Part shown: piece by piece, positions 9,880 to 21,324 of the stretch | Position numbering within the stretch: position 1 is the stretch's first letter | Layout of the letters: each line of letters starts with the position of its first letter | Assembly: GCA_020310875.1 (NCBI GenBank) | Contig: CM035417.1 | Location: forward strand, 84,406,417 to 84,470,416 | DNA length: 64,000 bases | Reading direction: 5' to 3' | Origin: Ceratopteris richardii | Taxonomy: Eukaryota; Streptophyta; Polypodiopsida; Polypodiales; Pteridaceae | Program-made: the position numbers and the translations under genes | The notes under the pieces: model-generated | The model's input: the letters and a program-made list of their open reading frames with translations, nothing else | The model's database searches: none | Told to the model about the DNA's origin: nothing

Positions 9880-12305
9880 AATGTCAAGCATTCACTTGGG
9901 AAGAAGTTAGAAGATTATTTCTTCTCCATGATTGTAGACAAAAGACCCAAGCTACCCAAGAAATATCTATGAAGGCTAAAGCCACCTTGCACAAGAATAA
10001 AGGACAAAAAGGAGATGAACAATCAAAAGAAAGAAGGCAAGAAGAAGTTCACTTGCAATTTCTATGGCAAGCCTAGCCACATCGAAAAATATTGCTTCAA
10101 AATGAAAAACAAGGATAAGTCTAAGTCTACTTCGAACATCATTGTCACTACACAAGTGAAGAACTCTTTCTCACAACTGAACATAAGGCACTTGTCGCAT
10201 TCACTACCATGAAAGAATGGATTTTTGATAGTGGTGCTTCATCACATATATGTAATGACAAACATGATTTTCATGAGTTTGAAGAGCATAAAGGTCAAGT
10301 GTATCTTGGAGATAACAAATGCATTGATATCCAAGTAAGAGGAAAAGTTCAATTCAAAAACTGTGAAGGTAAGACCAAGTCACTCAAAGATGTTCTTTAT
10401 GTACCAAGCCTTTGTAAGAACCTTCTCTCAGTGAAGGCCATTACAAAGTGCAACATGATGGTGCAATTCGATCACAACAAAGTTCAAGTCATTCGACCAT
10501 GAATCCAATGAAGTGATAGCTCAAGGCTTTGAAGACAAAGGCCTCTACAAGCTTTCAAGTTTGATGGCCAAAAAATTCAAGTCCTAGTTTGTGGCATTGT
10601 AGATTTGGACATACCTCTTGCTTAGCTAAGATCTCTTACAATCATCTTGTCAAAGGTCTAACCAAGATCGCACAAGCGGAATTAAACTGCCAAGCAAAGT
10701 ATTGTCCCTTCGCCTATGGAACCATCCATTTCTGCATCTAAACCCTTAGCATTAGTCCATGCCAATATATATTTGTGGACCTATGCATACACCTTCTCTT
10801 AGTGGGTCAATTTACTTCTTCTTGATAGTAGATGAGTTCACTAGATACACCTAGGTTTACTCACTAAATCATAAAGAGGATGCCCTTTCAAAGTTTAAGG
10901 AGTGGACACAGACAGTTGAAGAAGACTTTCCAAGTTCTTTGAAGATCATATGACCTGATGGAGACAATAGGTTTGTCAATCACAATTTCTCCAAGTATTT
11001 GAAGCAAATATGGAATCACGTATCAAGCAATGCAAGGTACTCAACAAGGTGTTGCCTTACATAAGATTCAAAGTGTGCTCCAGATGGCCAAGGTTATGCT
11101 TAGTCAAAAGCAGCTTCCACTAAAGTTTTGGGGTGAAGCAGTATAGACAGTAGTACATATTCAAAAGAGAGGGTTCTCAGATACCTTGACAAATCAAACA
11201 CCATTTGAGGATTACTTCCAAAAGAAGCCAAGTGTGAGCTATTTTTGCATCTTTGGTAGTGATGCCTATGTCCAAGGCCATGATGATGATCGACCTAAGT
11301 AGTACATTTTCATTGGGTACAGTGACCGACAAAGGCATACAAACTCTACGACCCAAAGAGTCACTCAGTTATAGTAACCAAAGACTACACCATTGATGAA
11401 TACTCTAAGTATACATCCCTTTTGGATCCTCCCATTTTTGCTCTAGAGAGGGATCAGTCTAGTTTTGGACAGTCACACTATGTGGAGCATGCTCTCTTTG
11501 TACATGACTTTCTCAATCATGATACAGTTTTGGAGTAGGAGGAATCAGAGATACCATCTCATCTTATACCATAGATGGCTACACCTCCTATCATACCATT
11601 GAAGGTTTATACTTCCCCTCAACTTTACTTGGGCATTACTCTAAGATCAGTGACTTGTCATTCTCCATTCCTATCTTCGAGAGTACACTTAGCTCGTCTA
11701 TAGCAGCATTCTGAGCATGTCACTTTTCCATTATGGAGTCTAACATCTTTTCATTTACCACAAGATACTCTTGCATCTACTTGGATTCATCCCTCATTTG
11801 GATCATTTTTTGGGCTAGCTTCTCGATTTAGAGGAGGCTTTGATGGTCCTACCTACACACATTAGGACTTTGTACACTCCATGAAGGACTACATCATACA
11901 GATGTACTACCATGTGACTATGATTTTATGCTTCACACTTTATATTTCATGCTTGCAGGACCTACTTCTTGGTGATACACATCTCGTGGTGGATATTGTC
12001 AAAGCTTTGGAGGTTCCTATGTACCACGTGGAGTCCTCCTGCCTATCTTGCATGGAGGTGATCTCATCTAGTGAGATCTTGTTCCATTCATGTACCTTGT
12101 TAGTGGCGTACCTATGGAGCATCTACTTGATCCATTTGGTGGACATATTATGCAGTACCTGGCAATCCTGCATGGTTGATACCACTTCGAGGCTATGGAT
12201 TTCCAGATGGAAACTTCTTATTTGGTGCTTGTGCTGCTCCTACTACATTCTTGGTGGACCTCTCTCTCATACCCTAGTAGCCTCCATACTCTACAAAATG
12301 GAGCT
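9880..12305 (+). pseudogene. Ty1/copia gag-protease-integrase remnant
   Basis: Reading frames on the plus strand: the end of gag with a zinc knuckle whose second Cys is replaced (CNFYGKPSHIEKYC, near 10,050), then protease at 10,209-10,502 with an intact active site (WIFDSGASSHICND) and KDVLYVPSLCKNLLSVKAI. Integrase-derived sequence continues with many stops to about 11,400 (FGSDAYVQGH, FIGYSD-like pieces). From 11,400 to 12,305 frames are scrambled and no clean RT domain can be read. It ends directly at a polypurine tract and 3' LTR, so the 3' half was mostly lost or heavily mutated. Confidence 0.7.
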
Positions 12306-12315
12306 GTAGAGGGGG
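12306..12315 (+). promoter_or_regulatory. Polypurine tract of plus-strand copia
   Basis: The sequence GTAGAGGGGG directly precedes the TGTTAAGAAT LTR start at 12,316 on the plus strand, as expected for the plus-strand primer of the upstream copia relic. Confidence 0.7.
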
Positions 12316-12803
12316 TGTTAAGAATATGAGACTGCATCTCCCTTTTCTATCTTGGATTCAATCTATTTCCATTCCATTTCCATTACCTTTTCATTTTATA
12401 TTATATCCTTTGTATTTGGGTACCTTGCCATTTGCTTGTACCATTGTATTCATTCTCCTTTGAGGGGAATTATTCCACATGAGATGTACTTTGGAGAGCC
12501 CCTCCCAAATCTATATAAGGAGGGCCTTTGCCCCATTTGTGTTTGGTTAGAAGCTTGAAGAGGCTACTCCATGCTCTTAGCAAGCTCATTTCTAATCCAT
12601 GTGAGTTTACCCATTTCTTGGTCTACTCACTTTGAGTCTCTCACACTCTTTCTTTTGTGAGTCCACTATTCTTTTCATTTTGCTTTTGCCTGTGTAATCT
12701 CTACAGTAAGATCATTCTGGCTACTAGGAATGGTAGTTCTTTTACATTGTCGGATGCTTTATTTGTGTGAAGGATCAAGACAAATCTGTTATCAGTTTCA
12801 ACA
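12316..12803 (+). repeat. Copia 3' LTR
   Basis: A 488-bp block beginning TGTTAAGAAT and ending TTTCAACA, typical short inverted LTR termini, and directly following a polypurine tract. It contains a TATA-like box (CTATATAAGG) near 12,511. The matching 5' LTR is not in the window. Confidence 0.65.
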
Positions 12804-14150
12804 TTAGCCAAGATCGGCTTGGTTGTTAAATTTGTTGCTTATAGGTGTACAATTCATGTTCTGTCAAATGGTGACATCATTATTGCTTATGGCATTTTAT
12901 GTCATGCGCTATATAATCTCATAGGTTATGAAAAAATTGTGAATGATTTAGCATGTGCAGTTCAAGATTCTTAGGCTACATTAAATGCAAAGCTTTGGCA
13001 TGCACGCTTTGGTCATATGAATTTTGCTAGTTTTCTATGCATGCAGAAATATGAAATGGTGTCCACTTTTCCCAAAATTGAGGAACCTAATAAACATGTT
13101 TATGGAGGTTGTATTTTGGGTAAAATGCAGCGTTCCTCTTCCCCAAAGATGTTTCAATTTGAGCTACTTAGAAATTGCAGCTCGTTCACGGTGATGTATG
13201 TGGTCCTATGCAGACACCTTCTTTTGGGAACTATCTTCACATCGTGACTTTCATTGATGATTTTTCCAGACATGCATGGGTATATCCACTAAAAGAAAAG
13301 TCTGAAGTGTTTATGTGCTTGAAATAGTTTTTGGTTTCGCCTGACAATGTGTCAACATGTAAAATGGGCACCCTCTGTTCTGATCGAGTGGGGGAAATAT
13401 TGTCTTCTGATTTTAATGCATTTTTGGCTGAATGTGGGATAAAATATGAGTGTAGAGTATAAAACTCAATAGAATGGAGTTGCTAAAAGGAAGAAAAGGT
13501 CATTCATAGAGATAGCGAGGTCTATGGTCAAGAGTTAGGCTTTACCACATAGTTTTCTGCTTCAGGTTATTATGTGTGTAGCATATATACCTAAGATATG
13601 TCCACTAAAGCATTGCAATCTATCACTCCATATGAGGCTTGGCATCATCGCAAGCCATCTGTTTCTCACCTCCATGTCTTTGGTTGTCTGGCATATGCAT
13701 TAGTGCCTGAACAACAACGCAAGAAATTGGATGATAAAGCAGTGAAATGTATTTTTGTTGGGTATAGTTCTAAAAGTAAAGGCTATCGTTTGTATCATCC
13801 ATAGACTAAACACATTTTGGTTAGTTGTGATGTTGTTTTTGTGGAAGATGTTATTCAAGCATTACTTTCATGTACTAAGGATACATGAGTTAGCTCCAAA
13901 GATGTGTATTATTCTTAGCTACCTCTTTTTACATGTGGATAGTCTAGTGTTGGTCCAAATGAGGCAATTTCTCAACCTTTACATGTTTCATGGGATGATC
14001 CAGATCATTCCCTTTCTAATGCAAATTTACGTAATGAACTTATTGATGAGAGAATTAATATGGAGGAGGCAAAAACTATGCCTAAATGGCTGGTGCAAGC
14101 TTTGCGAGATAGCAAATCTAGATGCTCCTCTATTATATCCTACTCATTCA
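12804..14150 (+). pseudogene. Ty1/copia integrase remnant
   Basis: Plus-strand copia sequence starts inside the pre-integrase zinc region (LWHARFGHMNF near 12,990). It passes through the integrase core ([20 protein letters not shown] from about 13,245) and reaches the post-integrase part at 13,598-13,804 (ITPYEAWHHRKPSVSHLHVF, KCIFVGYSSKSKGYRLYHP). It ends near KTMPKWLVQAL just before RT. There are stops and a frameshift in the core. It begins immediately after the LTR at 12,803 and is cut at about 14,150 by gypsy gag sequence. Confidence 0.8.
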
Positions 14151-15005
14151 GGCTCTCATAGTGCTTCTAAGGCATCCAAGAGCACGAGCGAGGATCCTTT
14201 GAAACAGGTGTATTGCACCAAATGTAAGAACCCGGAACACATCACTTCAGCATGTGCATTAAATCAAATGTATTGTGCTATTTGTAATATGGTGAGTCAT
14301 TCCACTGAAACGTGTCCATATAATGCCAAAGTGTAGACGAGACCGACCATAAATGCCATAATAGAGGAGCAGGGACAACAGGCTACCCACTATGTACCAC
14401 CGCATTTGAGAAATACCTCTTACCAAAGTTACAAAACCTACAGGGGACCACGACCAAACAATTTCGGATAGACCTGGTGGAACTCGGGCCAATCCGGTGA
14501 AGGTGCATCTCTCCCACCACCAAGATGCTATTTATTTGGCAAAATTGGACATATCTGTAGATATTGCAAAGAAGCGGCCAAGTATGATAAGTGAAGAAAA
14601 GAACGATAGCATGTGATGGCAAATATGGTATATATTTCAGTAGTGGATACCCAATCATTAGCAGTCCAAACACGGTCCTGCAAGAAGTTACAAGTAGCTG
14701 CTGAGATTTTTGAACCATGCATTTGAGAATAAAAGAGAATTTTTACTAAAGCTAGTTTGTGGGCCATCCAAGAACCAACTGTTTTCCCTGATCCGGTATC
14801 AGTGGTTTAGCAAATAGTACCGAATACAACATCGGAAGATATGAATCTAGTCAAATTATTGTCGGAGAAACCACTGGACTCGGTACCAGGTACGTCAAAT
14901 CTTGACTCTGTGTGGAATATTTTATCGAAATCACCTATTATGATGCCATTGGGGCAACTGTTAGCCTTGGTCTTGGGCATACGACAACAAATCTAGCAAC
15001 AAATC
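14150..15005 (+). pseudogene. Ty3/gypsy gag remnant with zinc knuckles
   Basis: Homologous along its length to 35,045-35,870. It encodes tandem CCHC knuckles (CTKCKNPEHITSAC and CAICNMVSHSTETC), then a run with stops. It breaks at 15,005, where a large insertion begins; the rest of the same copy (protease and RT start) resumes at 21,325. Knuckles this close together bind RNA in Gag proteins. The copy is interrupted by stops and cannot be expressed. Confidence 0.8.
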
Positions 15006-15111
15006 TGTAATAAAGTGATAGGTAGGAGAAGGTTGAACCACACCCTTGACAGATAGGAGATGGTTGAACTACATCTTAAGACAGAGGATTAGCAAGTAAT
15101 TCTCAACCATG

Positions 15112-15300
15112 GCTTTTGGGGCAAGTGGTTAGCCCATCACATTCCTAATCAAGAGGTTGTGAGTTCAATTCCTTGCATTGATGTCAGAGCCTTAGGCAAA
15201 CTCCTATGGAGACCTTGTGAGGGACTTTCACCTTCTTCTTAAGCTCTCATGGAGTTAATGGTTCTCTGAAGAATTCTCGAGTTTCGTCTTCTCATTATCT
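15112..15300 (+). repeat. tRNA-derived SINE-like sequence
   Basis: It contains an A-box-like stretch (GGGGCAAGTGG, 15,117-15,127) and a B-box-type motif (GTTCAATTC, 15,163-15,171) at tRNA-like spacing. This is the arrangement of an internal RNA polymerase III promoter in tRNA-derived SINEs. No intact cloverleaf is evident. The 3' limit is uncertain. Confidence 0.4.
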
Positions 15301-16020
15301 ACGTGTGCATGATGAACATATATACCCCCGAATTGTTTTGGTGAGTTACTTCTGTGGCCACGAGTTAGGAAGTTACAAAAAGTCACATGCTTTAAACCGT
15401 TATAGTATGCGTGCAGAGTTTAGGAGTCGAACTCAGCTCGATGTCAAGACAAGGAATTAATGTAGCCACAGGCTCACGCGCCGTTTCCTGTAAGTAGCGC
15501 CTGAGGGATAGCAATGTCCAATTCATCCTGCTGAAGTCCTTACGACGACAAAATGGAGAGATAAGAATGCAACAGTGGCTATTAAACCCGTGACATGCTG
15601 CTCCTGTGTGTTGAAATCACGTCAAGCTAACCATCAGCCGTGCGCGTGCTGGATGCCGGTTCGTTTTGAGTCGCATGCAAAACTATAAAAAAGAAGGTTG
15701 GTGTCGTGATACAAGGTGCTGTCGAGAGGATAGTAGGAAACGAACCCACCGCATGTATGATCCCAGCGCTTCGAGCTATCCAAGTCAGAGAGTTGGTCGA
15801 GTGAATAATATTTCTGCAGAATCATATATAATCTTGATTTTGCACGCGTAGAAGCATCTATACTATGCCAAAAGAATAATCTACTAGTGCGATTATGCAC
15901 GGGATGCGAACATAGGACTTGTTGCTAGATAATCTTCTCTCTTATGCACATAAACCGTGTGCTCTCATGTTTTTTCTTCTAGCAACACAGGAAGACTTTC
16001 CTGTACATAAGTTATTTCAT

Positions 16021-16460
16021 GGCAGCGCCCCTTATGCGCATCCTCCTCCCTCTTCGGTACCATACGGGCCTCCTGGATCAGCTCCATGACCTGCCCCATC
16101 ATATACATCATCAACTCATCCATACGGTGGTTACCCGCCCCAGCAGCCTTATGGTTCCACCTTTATGAAGGCTTCATTTCCTCTGGGAACGGATCCTGAG
16201 ATTGTTTTTACTTTCCAAGCAACAGATAAGGATGGAAGCGGGCTCATTGATGAATATGTGCTGCAGCACACTCGTTCTGTTACACAACCGTTTAGACCGA
16301 GGATTGTCCGTTTGATGGTTCATCTTTTCGGCTCTAAAGACTCCAGAAGAATAGGTCCAACAGAGTTTGTGTCTGTTGGTGGACGCTCATGTGTCTGTTC
16401 GTGGATTGCGGCAAAACAAAGGAGTCTTCAGGTGGCACTGAGGGTCCAACCTGCAACTTA
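16021..16460 (+). pseudogene. CML49/50-like EF-hand gene fragment
   Basis: The translation gives a Pro/Tyr/Gly-rich lead (PYGPPGSAP, PYGGYPPQQPYGS) and then FPLGTDPEIVFTFQATDKDG, SGLIDEYVLQ and RIGPTEF. This is the start of a plant penta-EF-hand, ALG-2-like calcium-binding protein (CML48/49/50 type), from memory of the family. There is a stop inside the Pro-rich part (after GSAP, near 16,087). The first EF loop has lost its 12th-position Glu (Val instead), and homology ends about 16,380, with no later EF-hands. It is an exon-sized fragment inside the coding-poor insertion, most simply a captured host gene piece. Confidence 0.65.
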
Positions 16461-19400
16461 GTAGTAGAGAGGACGAATCACTCTTCCAAAGGATCAAGGG
16501 AAGGACGTAGCTCTATGTGGATCTAAGTATTTTCCAAATTATGTTTTCATTTTGATATTTATTTGCTGGAATGCTTTCATTTAGGATGCATTAATTAGGA
16601 CTAAAAGCATAGTCCAATTATAGTTATCTCAACATGAAAGCTAATTAGAGAGCTAAACGGTATTGAAAGGACATAAAAGTATACAAAATGCTTTTTTGAG
16701 TTTTAGGCATGCAATTGAAATTTCTATTTCCATTCATGCACAAAAATGAAAAGATTATTTGTGCATAAAAGAATGTTTTATGCACATCAAGTTCGCACTT
16801 GCTTGGGAAAGGTAGTTAATTCTCTAGTTCATGCACTTGAATAATTACCTTTTGCCAGAATAGCAAGCAGGTTGTTTTTGCATGGATGCTTGTTTGCATA
16901 TCTAGTAAGGTTGAGATTTGCTTAAGTTCATTACACTTGCATGAACTCACATGCATTTGTACCCAAGAATGGGCATTTGCATACATGAACATGCATTTGC
17001 ATGCAAGTAGATGCATGTGCATACGCATGATCTTTTGGTAAGTAGCTGAACACGTATACTTTCGTTCCTTTCTTTTTCTAACTTGACTTAGCTAGGTGGG
17101 AAAAATAGAAAATAACCTAGTTGCAAGGATCTTGACTATCATGCAACTAAGTATCTAGTCTATTTTTTCCCAAAAAAAGTGATACATAGGTACCACTTAG
17201 TAGGAGTCTTTTTGAGGAAAAGAAAGCATGTTGAAAGTAAGTATTCATTTTTTCTTGTCATTAAGATGCCAAGAAAATAGAGCTACTTTCCAATGTGCAT
17301 GCTCAGTCTAAGTTTGGGAAAAAACATACACATTCTTAGCAACTAACAAGGATTTAGTTGTTTTTGGATGTTCATGTTCATGCACCCAAGTAGGGAAGTT
17401 TCTGTTGAAACACAAACCAATTGAACTTGTAAGTTCAACAAATTTTGAAAGGTTTAATACTTTAATATTCATCAAACATTGATGAAAATAAGTAGAAGTA
17501 TTGAACTTCTAGAATCCTGGAACTCTAGTGTTCATAGATGTTAGTTTCCAGATTTGCATCTCGAGGCATGATGCAAGGTCTTTAATCGACGCGAAAACTT
17601 TTGAAGGAAACTTGCTTGATTCTATTTAAGCTAACTTAAGGATTAAAAAAGAAACCAAGACAAATATTAATTGATCTTTAGGAATCAAGTAATTTCCCAA
17701 AGTCATGACAATTAATGGAATGATTCAAATTATCTTTGAAACAGATATATCTTAGGAAATCACAATATTTCATAAAGACAATTTAGGAAACAAGTTCTTT
17801 CCTAAAAGATTAGCTTCAAGTGGTAAGGCCTTGAAGAGACCCAAGCGAAGTAATCTTTGGAAATTAAGTTATTTCCTAAAGATAAGCTAATGAAAGAGTC
17901 CAATTAACTATTTCATTAGTTAAATGAGAATGTCTTTTGGACAAGCAAAGCCTTAAGTCTTGGTCTTATCCAAAAGTCTAGAATTCCTTTTTAAGATCTT
18001 TCTAGTAAAAGAGAAGATTCCAAGATGAATCATTAGACTGGAAAGCAAAATATTCCAAGGTGAATCATTAGCTTAGTATTATTTGATTCCTTGGTAGGAA
18101 TTAAAAAGTTCTTGAAAGAAAAATCTCCCCAGATGTGAGACTAGCATCTTTCAAAAGAAGTTTTATAGCAAGTAGTTCCCAGCAAATCCCTAACCACTAG
18201 TTTTGGTATTTAAGTCCAAATAGTGATATAACCTTAAGTTATATCATAGATTCTTAGATTTGGAATCTGAAAAGCATTAGAAAATGCTTGGACTTAAGTT
18301 GACGGAAAGATCTCTAAAATCTTGCAGGTAAGCAAAGAAGCTTAAGATAGTTTAAGAGATCTTAAAGATAAAGACTGTCTTTATTTTCGTCGCAAGTATC
18401 AACCAGACTTGATCAAACTTGGCCATGATTGTCCAAGAATGTGCGATTAGAACTACTTTGTAGATTGCCCAAGTATTGGCAATAAAAATTCCATTAAGAA
18501 TTATTCACTCAAGTTCCATTTATCGAATGGAAAATTGTGAAAAAAAGTAAGCTATTCCAAGTATAAACAGAGTGAAGGAATTCCAAAAATGTAGTCTGCA
18601 ACCGTGAAGACGGTACTTAAGTCTATGGAAGGTAAAACATAAATGTTTGCCTATCCTTAAAGGGATTTTGGTACAAATCCAGAAAGCATGAGCGGATGCT
18701 CAGACTTATGCAGTAGAGAGATTCCTATAAAAGTCCTGGCCAGGATAGGTACCTAAAAGCATTAGTAGAAAGGAATCTAAAGACAAGAATTCAAAAGCTC
18801 TTGTCGCTACAAAATTGGTCAAGAATAGCCAATTGAACTTGAATTTGAGAAATTCAAGAACTTGGAATTCTGATTGGTTTTCATTTGAAAACCCTAGCAA
18901 AAAGGATTGGAGATATTCTATTAAAGGTTTTCAAGTTCCCAAGGTTAAGCACAAGATCGTGAAACGATCATGTCAAGGGATTAAAACTTAGATTATCAAG
19001 ATAGAGATAGTGCCTGAAACTACGAAATTCTTGTCAAGAATTAAAGCTAGAAGGTTCTCTATCAAAAGATGTTGTAGACTTTAGCATAAAATTCAGTCAC
19101 ATGTCAATGTGAGTATAAAATAGGGTGGTATGGGACACCAGATTTTATACTCAGATTGATGTAGGAAAGATGGTATGGGACATCGGACCGTGAGATGATG
19201 ATTATCTTTTAGTCCTTGTTTGGATCTTGAAGTTAGGTTTGATCTTCAAGGGAATTAAAACTTCAGAGAAGGAGTTTAAATTCAGGAAGGATCTCAAGAT
19301 ACTTCAAGATGACTTCAAGATCAAGGAAACTGAAGATATGAAGTAAGTAACTTCCAAGATCTTCTTAGAACACTTCAAGCTTAAGTGTTATTGATAAAAA

Positions 19401-20815
19401 ATATTTGATAAATTTCTGAAAGAAGTTGGACTTTGATTTTGAGTTGATCTTTTCAACTAAAGATTTAATTGACTAAGTCAAGCCTCAAGTTCCTAGTGTA
19501 ACTTAGTAAATTCACTCTTTTGACTCAAAGAAATGCACAAGAATTGCATTCACGATTAGGAGTCAAAAAGACTGAATGTGATCTGAACTTAGTCTCAAGT
19601 GAAGCAGTATTTGAATACTAAAATCATCGACAGAACCTCAGTGGGTCAACACACTGATGTTGGTTACCACACTGATGTTGGTCACCACACTAGTATCTTG
19701 TGGTTGGATGATGTTTTCGAGTTGCTTTAAATCTTTTTGAGAATCCAACTTATTTCTCTTAAAGATAAAGACAATGCTTCAGTACCTTATTGAAATAGAT
19801 CTTTGAAAAGTTAAAGTCCTTGGTCATCTAGCCTTTGACTCATTGCAAATTTACGTATCTTTGAAGTATGAATTGGTTGTACAGAGTTTTAGTTATTTCT
19901 TTCCGCTTTTCCAAATCTTTTGGAATTAGCTCAGACTTGGTATCTGATTCCTTTTGCAAAAGACCAGGGTGAGCCGGTTAGAATTAGATAACTAACTTGA
20001 ACATCCTAGATAGATGTTATATACAAGAACCTTTTCAATCTTCAAAAGATAATAAGTCTAAGTGGACTTATTTATTTGAGTTTGATTTCTTAGAGTCCAA
20101 TAGACTCTAGAATAGACAAGTTAGGAATTGCTCAACAGATTGACAATTCCCAAGAACTTTTAGCTCAAGTCTTTGAGAAAATATCCTAAGTTGGACAATT
20201 TTCATTTTGAAGTTATATTGGTCAAGTTGGTATGGTTGACTCCACCAAAATGATAAACTTTCTCCTACAGTTTACAAAGGATTTTTAAAACTCATTAGGA
20301 CAAAGTAGTCCTCTAGTTGGTGAAAAAAATCAAGTAACTGTTGGATCAAAGTAAACCATTGTACAAACATCTAAGTAGATGTTTGGGACAACCAAACTTC
20401 AAGTTTTCCAAAACAAATTCAACTGAATCAAGAATCCTCAAAGTCTTGTAAGGGATACGAATCCCACCTTCATTACTAAGTCCATGCACCAGTTATGCCT
20501 AGAAATGGACCAGTACTTAGAATCCACCTAGTTCACATGTTTGTGCCTAGGTCGCACATCTAGAAACTGTGAATTGGCCAGGAATGTATTTAGATCCACC
20601 CTTATTATTCATTCACTACTTTGTACTTTGCCTAGTTCATCAAAGTGCAAAGCCAGACAGTGTTTTGAATCATTTGAGCACGGATGCCACCACAGAGATG
20701 AGACATGTTCTTCTAGTTTTAGAACATGACCATGTTCTTCCAGTTTTAGAACATGAGGCTCGAGGGTTGCCTACAGTTACTATATATAGCTTTATTTTCG
20801 AGGACTAAAATCTTT
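16461..20815. other. Long non-coding interior of the insertion
   Basis: About 4.3 kb of AT-rich sequence without a credible coding region on either strand. There are local simple duplications: ATGCATGTGCAT-like motifs at 16,900-17,030, GGTATGGGACA twice at 19,125-19,185, and an ACACTGATGTTGGT repeat at 19,650-19,690. TTCTTC(T/C)AGTTTTAGAACATG occurs twice at 20,706-20,755. Nothing else is supported. Confidence 0.5.
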
Positions 20816-20816
20816 T

Positions 20817-20831
20817 CCAAGGGGGGAAGAA
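20817..20831 (+). promoter_or_regulatory. Polypurine tract before 3' LTR
   Basis: The sequence CCAAGGGGGGAAGAA runs straight into TGTAATAAAG at 20,832, the classic purine primer plus TG start of a 3' LTR. It supports plus orientation of the surrounding insertion. Confidence 0.65.
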
Positions 20832-21324
20832 TGTAATAAAGTAATTCTATGATCTAGGGATCCGATGGCTTCAGACAGATCTGAAATCGGATACTGTTTG
20901 GTCACCCGTCTGTAGGACCAAATATCTCAAGAATAGACTCAAGCATAAGTTCATGTGCTCTCATATTCAAGTAATCCACCTAGCCTAGTGGTTAAGTCTC
21001 ATGGTTGTGAAGGAGGAGGTCTTGGGTTCAATCCCCGTGGGGAGCATGGGGAGAGAGTTTTGCCCAAAGAGCTCTAGAGCCTTCTAACTCAAGTTAACGT
21101 GAGTTAACTTGAGTCCAGTGGACTTAACTCAAGAGGCGAGTACACCAACCACTAGTGGACTCTAGTGGAAGGTATGAAAGGAGTGGTGGAGATCGCACAT
21201 GCACTTGTGGACTCTAGTTACATTTGTGGTCCTCATTGATTCAAGCAGCTATATATACAGACATAAGGTTGGGAGGAGAGTTATCTCTCTAGCATGTGGT
21301 GGTCGTAATCCTTGCTCTCTTACA
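20832..21324 (+). repeat. Putative 3' LTR of the insertion
   Basis: It starts TGTAATAAAG after a polypurine tract, ends CTTACA, and has a TATA-like stretch (GCTATATATACAG) near 21,250. Length is 493 bp. It contains a tRNA-like promoter (next entry). The 5' counterpart at 15,006 shares only the first ten bases. Confidence 0.5.
20976..21110 (+). repeat. tRNA-derived SINE-like sequence in LTR
   Basis: A perfect A-box (TAGCCTAGTGG, 20,981-20,991) and a B-box (GGTTCAATCC, 21,025-21,034) lie 33 bp apart, and CCCCGTGGGG follows the B-box. This is a strong RNA polymerase III promoter arrangement. It is either a SINE nested in the LTR or a tRNA relic; a full cloverleaf is not formed. Confidence 0.55.

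Larger units (their letters stand above)
15006..21324 (+). mobile_element. 6.3-kb coding-poor LTR-type insertion in gypsy relic
   Basis: The gypsy copy is continuous in the 35-kb homologue but interrupted here. The insert starts TGTAATAAAG at 15,006. The same 10 bases occur at 20,832, directly after a polypurine run. The insert ends CTTACA at 21,324. Flanks AAATC (15,001-15,005) and TAATC (21,325-21,329) match at 4 of 5 bases. There is no gag or pol, so it looks like a large non-autonomous derivative. A weakness is that the two ends do not resemble each other beyond those 10 bases, so the left LTR would have to be replaced or very diverged. Confidence 0.45.

Noticed and set aside
11881-12309. 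142-aa plus-strand ORF before the LTR
   Set aside because: It has a membrane-like composition but no recognisable domain, and lies in the scrambled 3' end of a copia relic; treated as chance.
14259-14767. Minus-strand ORFs overlapping the gypsy gag at 14-15 kb
   Set aside because: The plus strand clearly encodes zinc knuckles homologous to 35 kb; the antisense ORFs are shadows.
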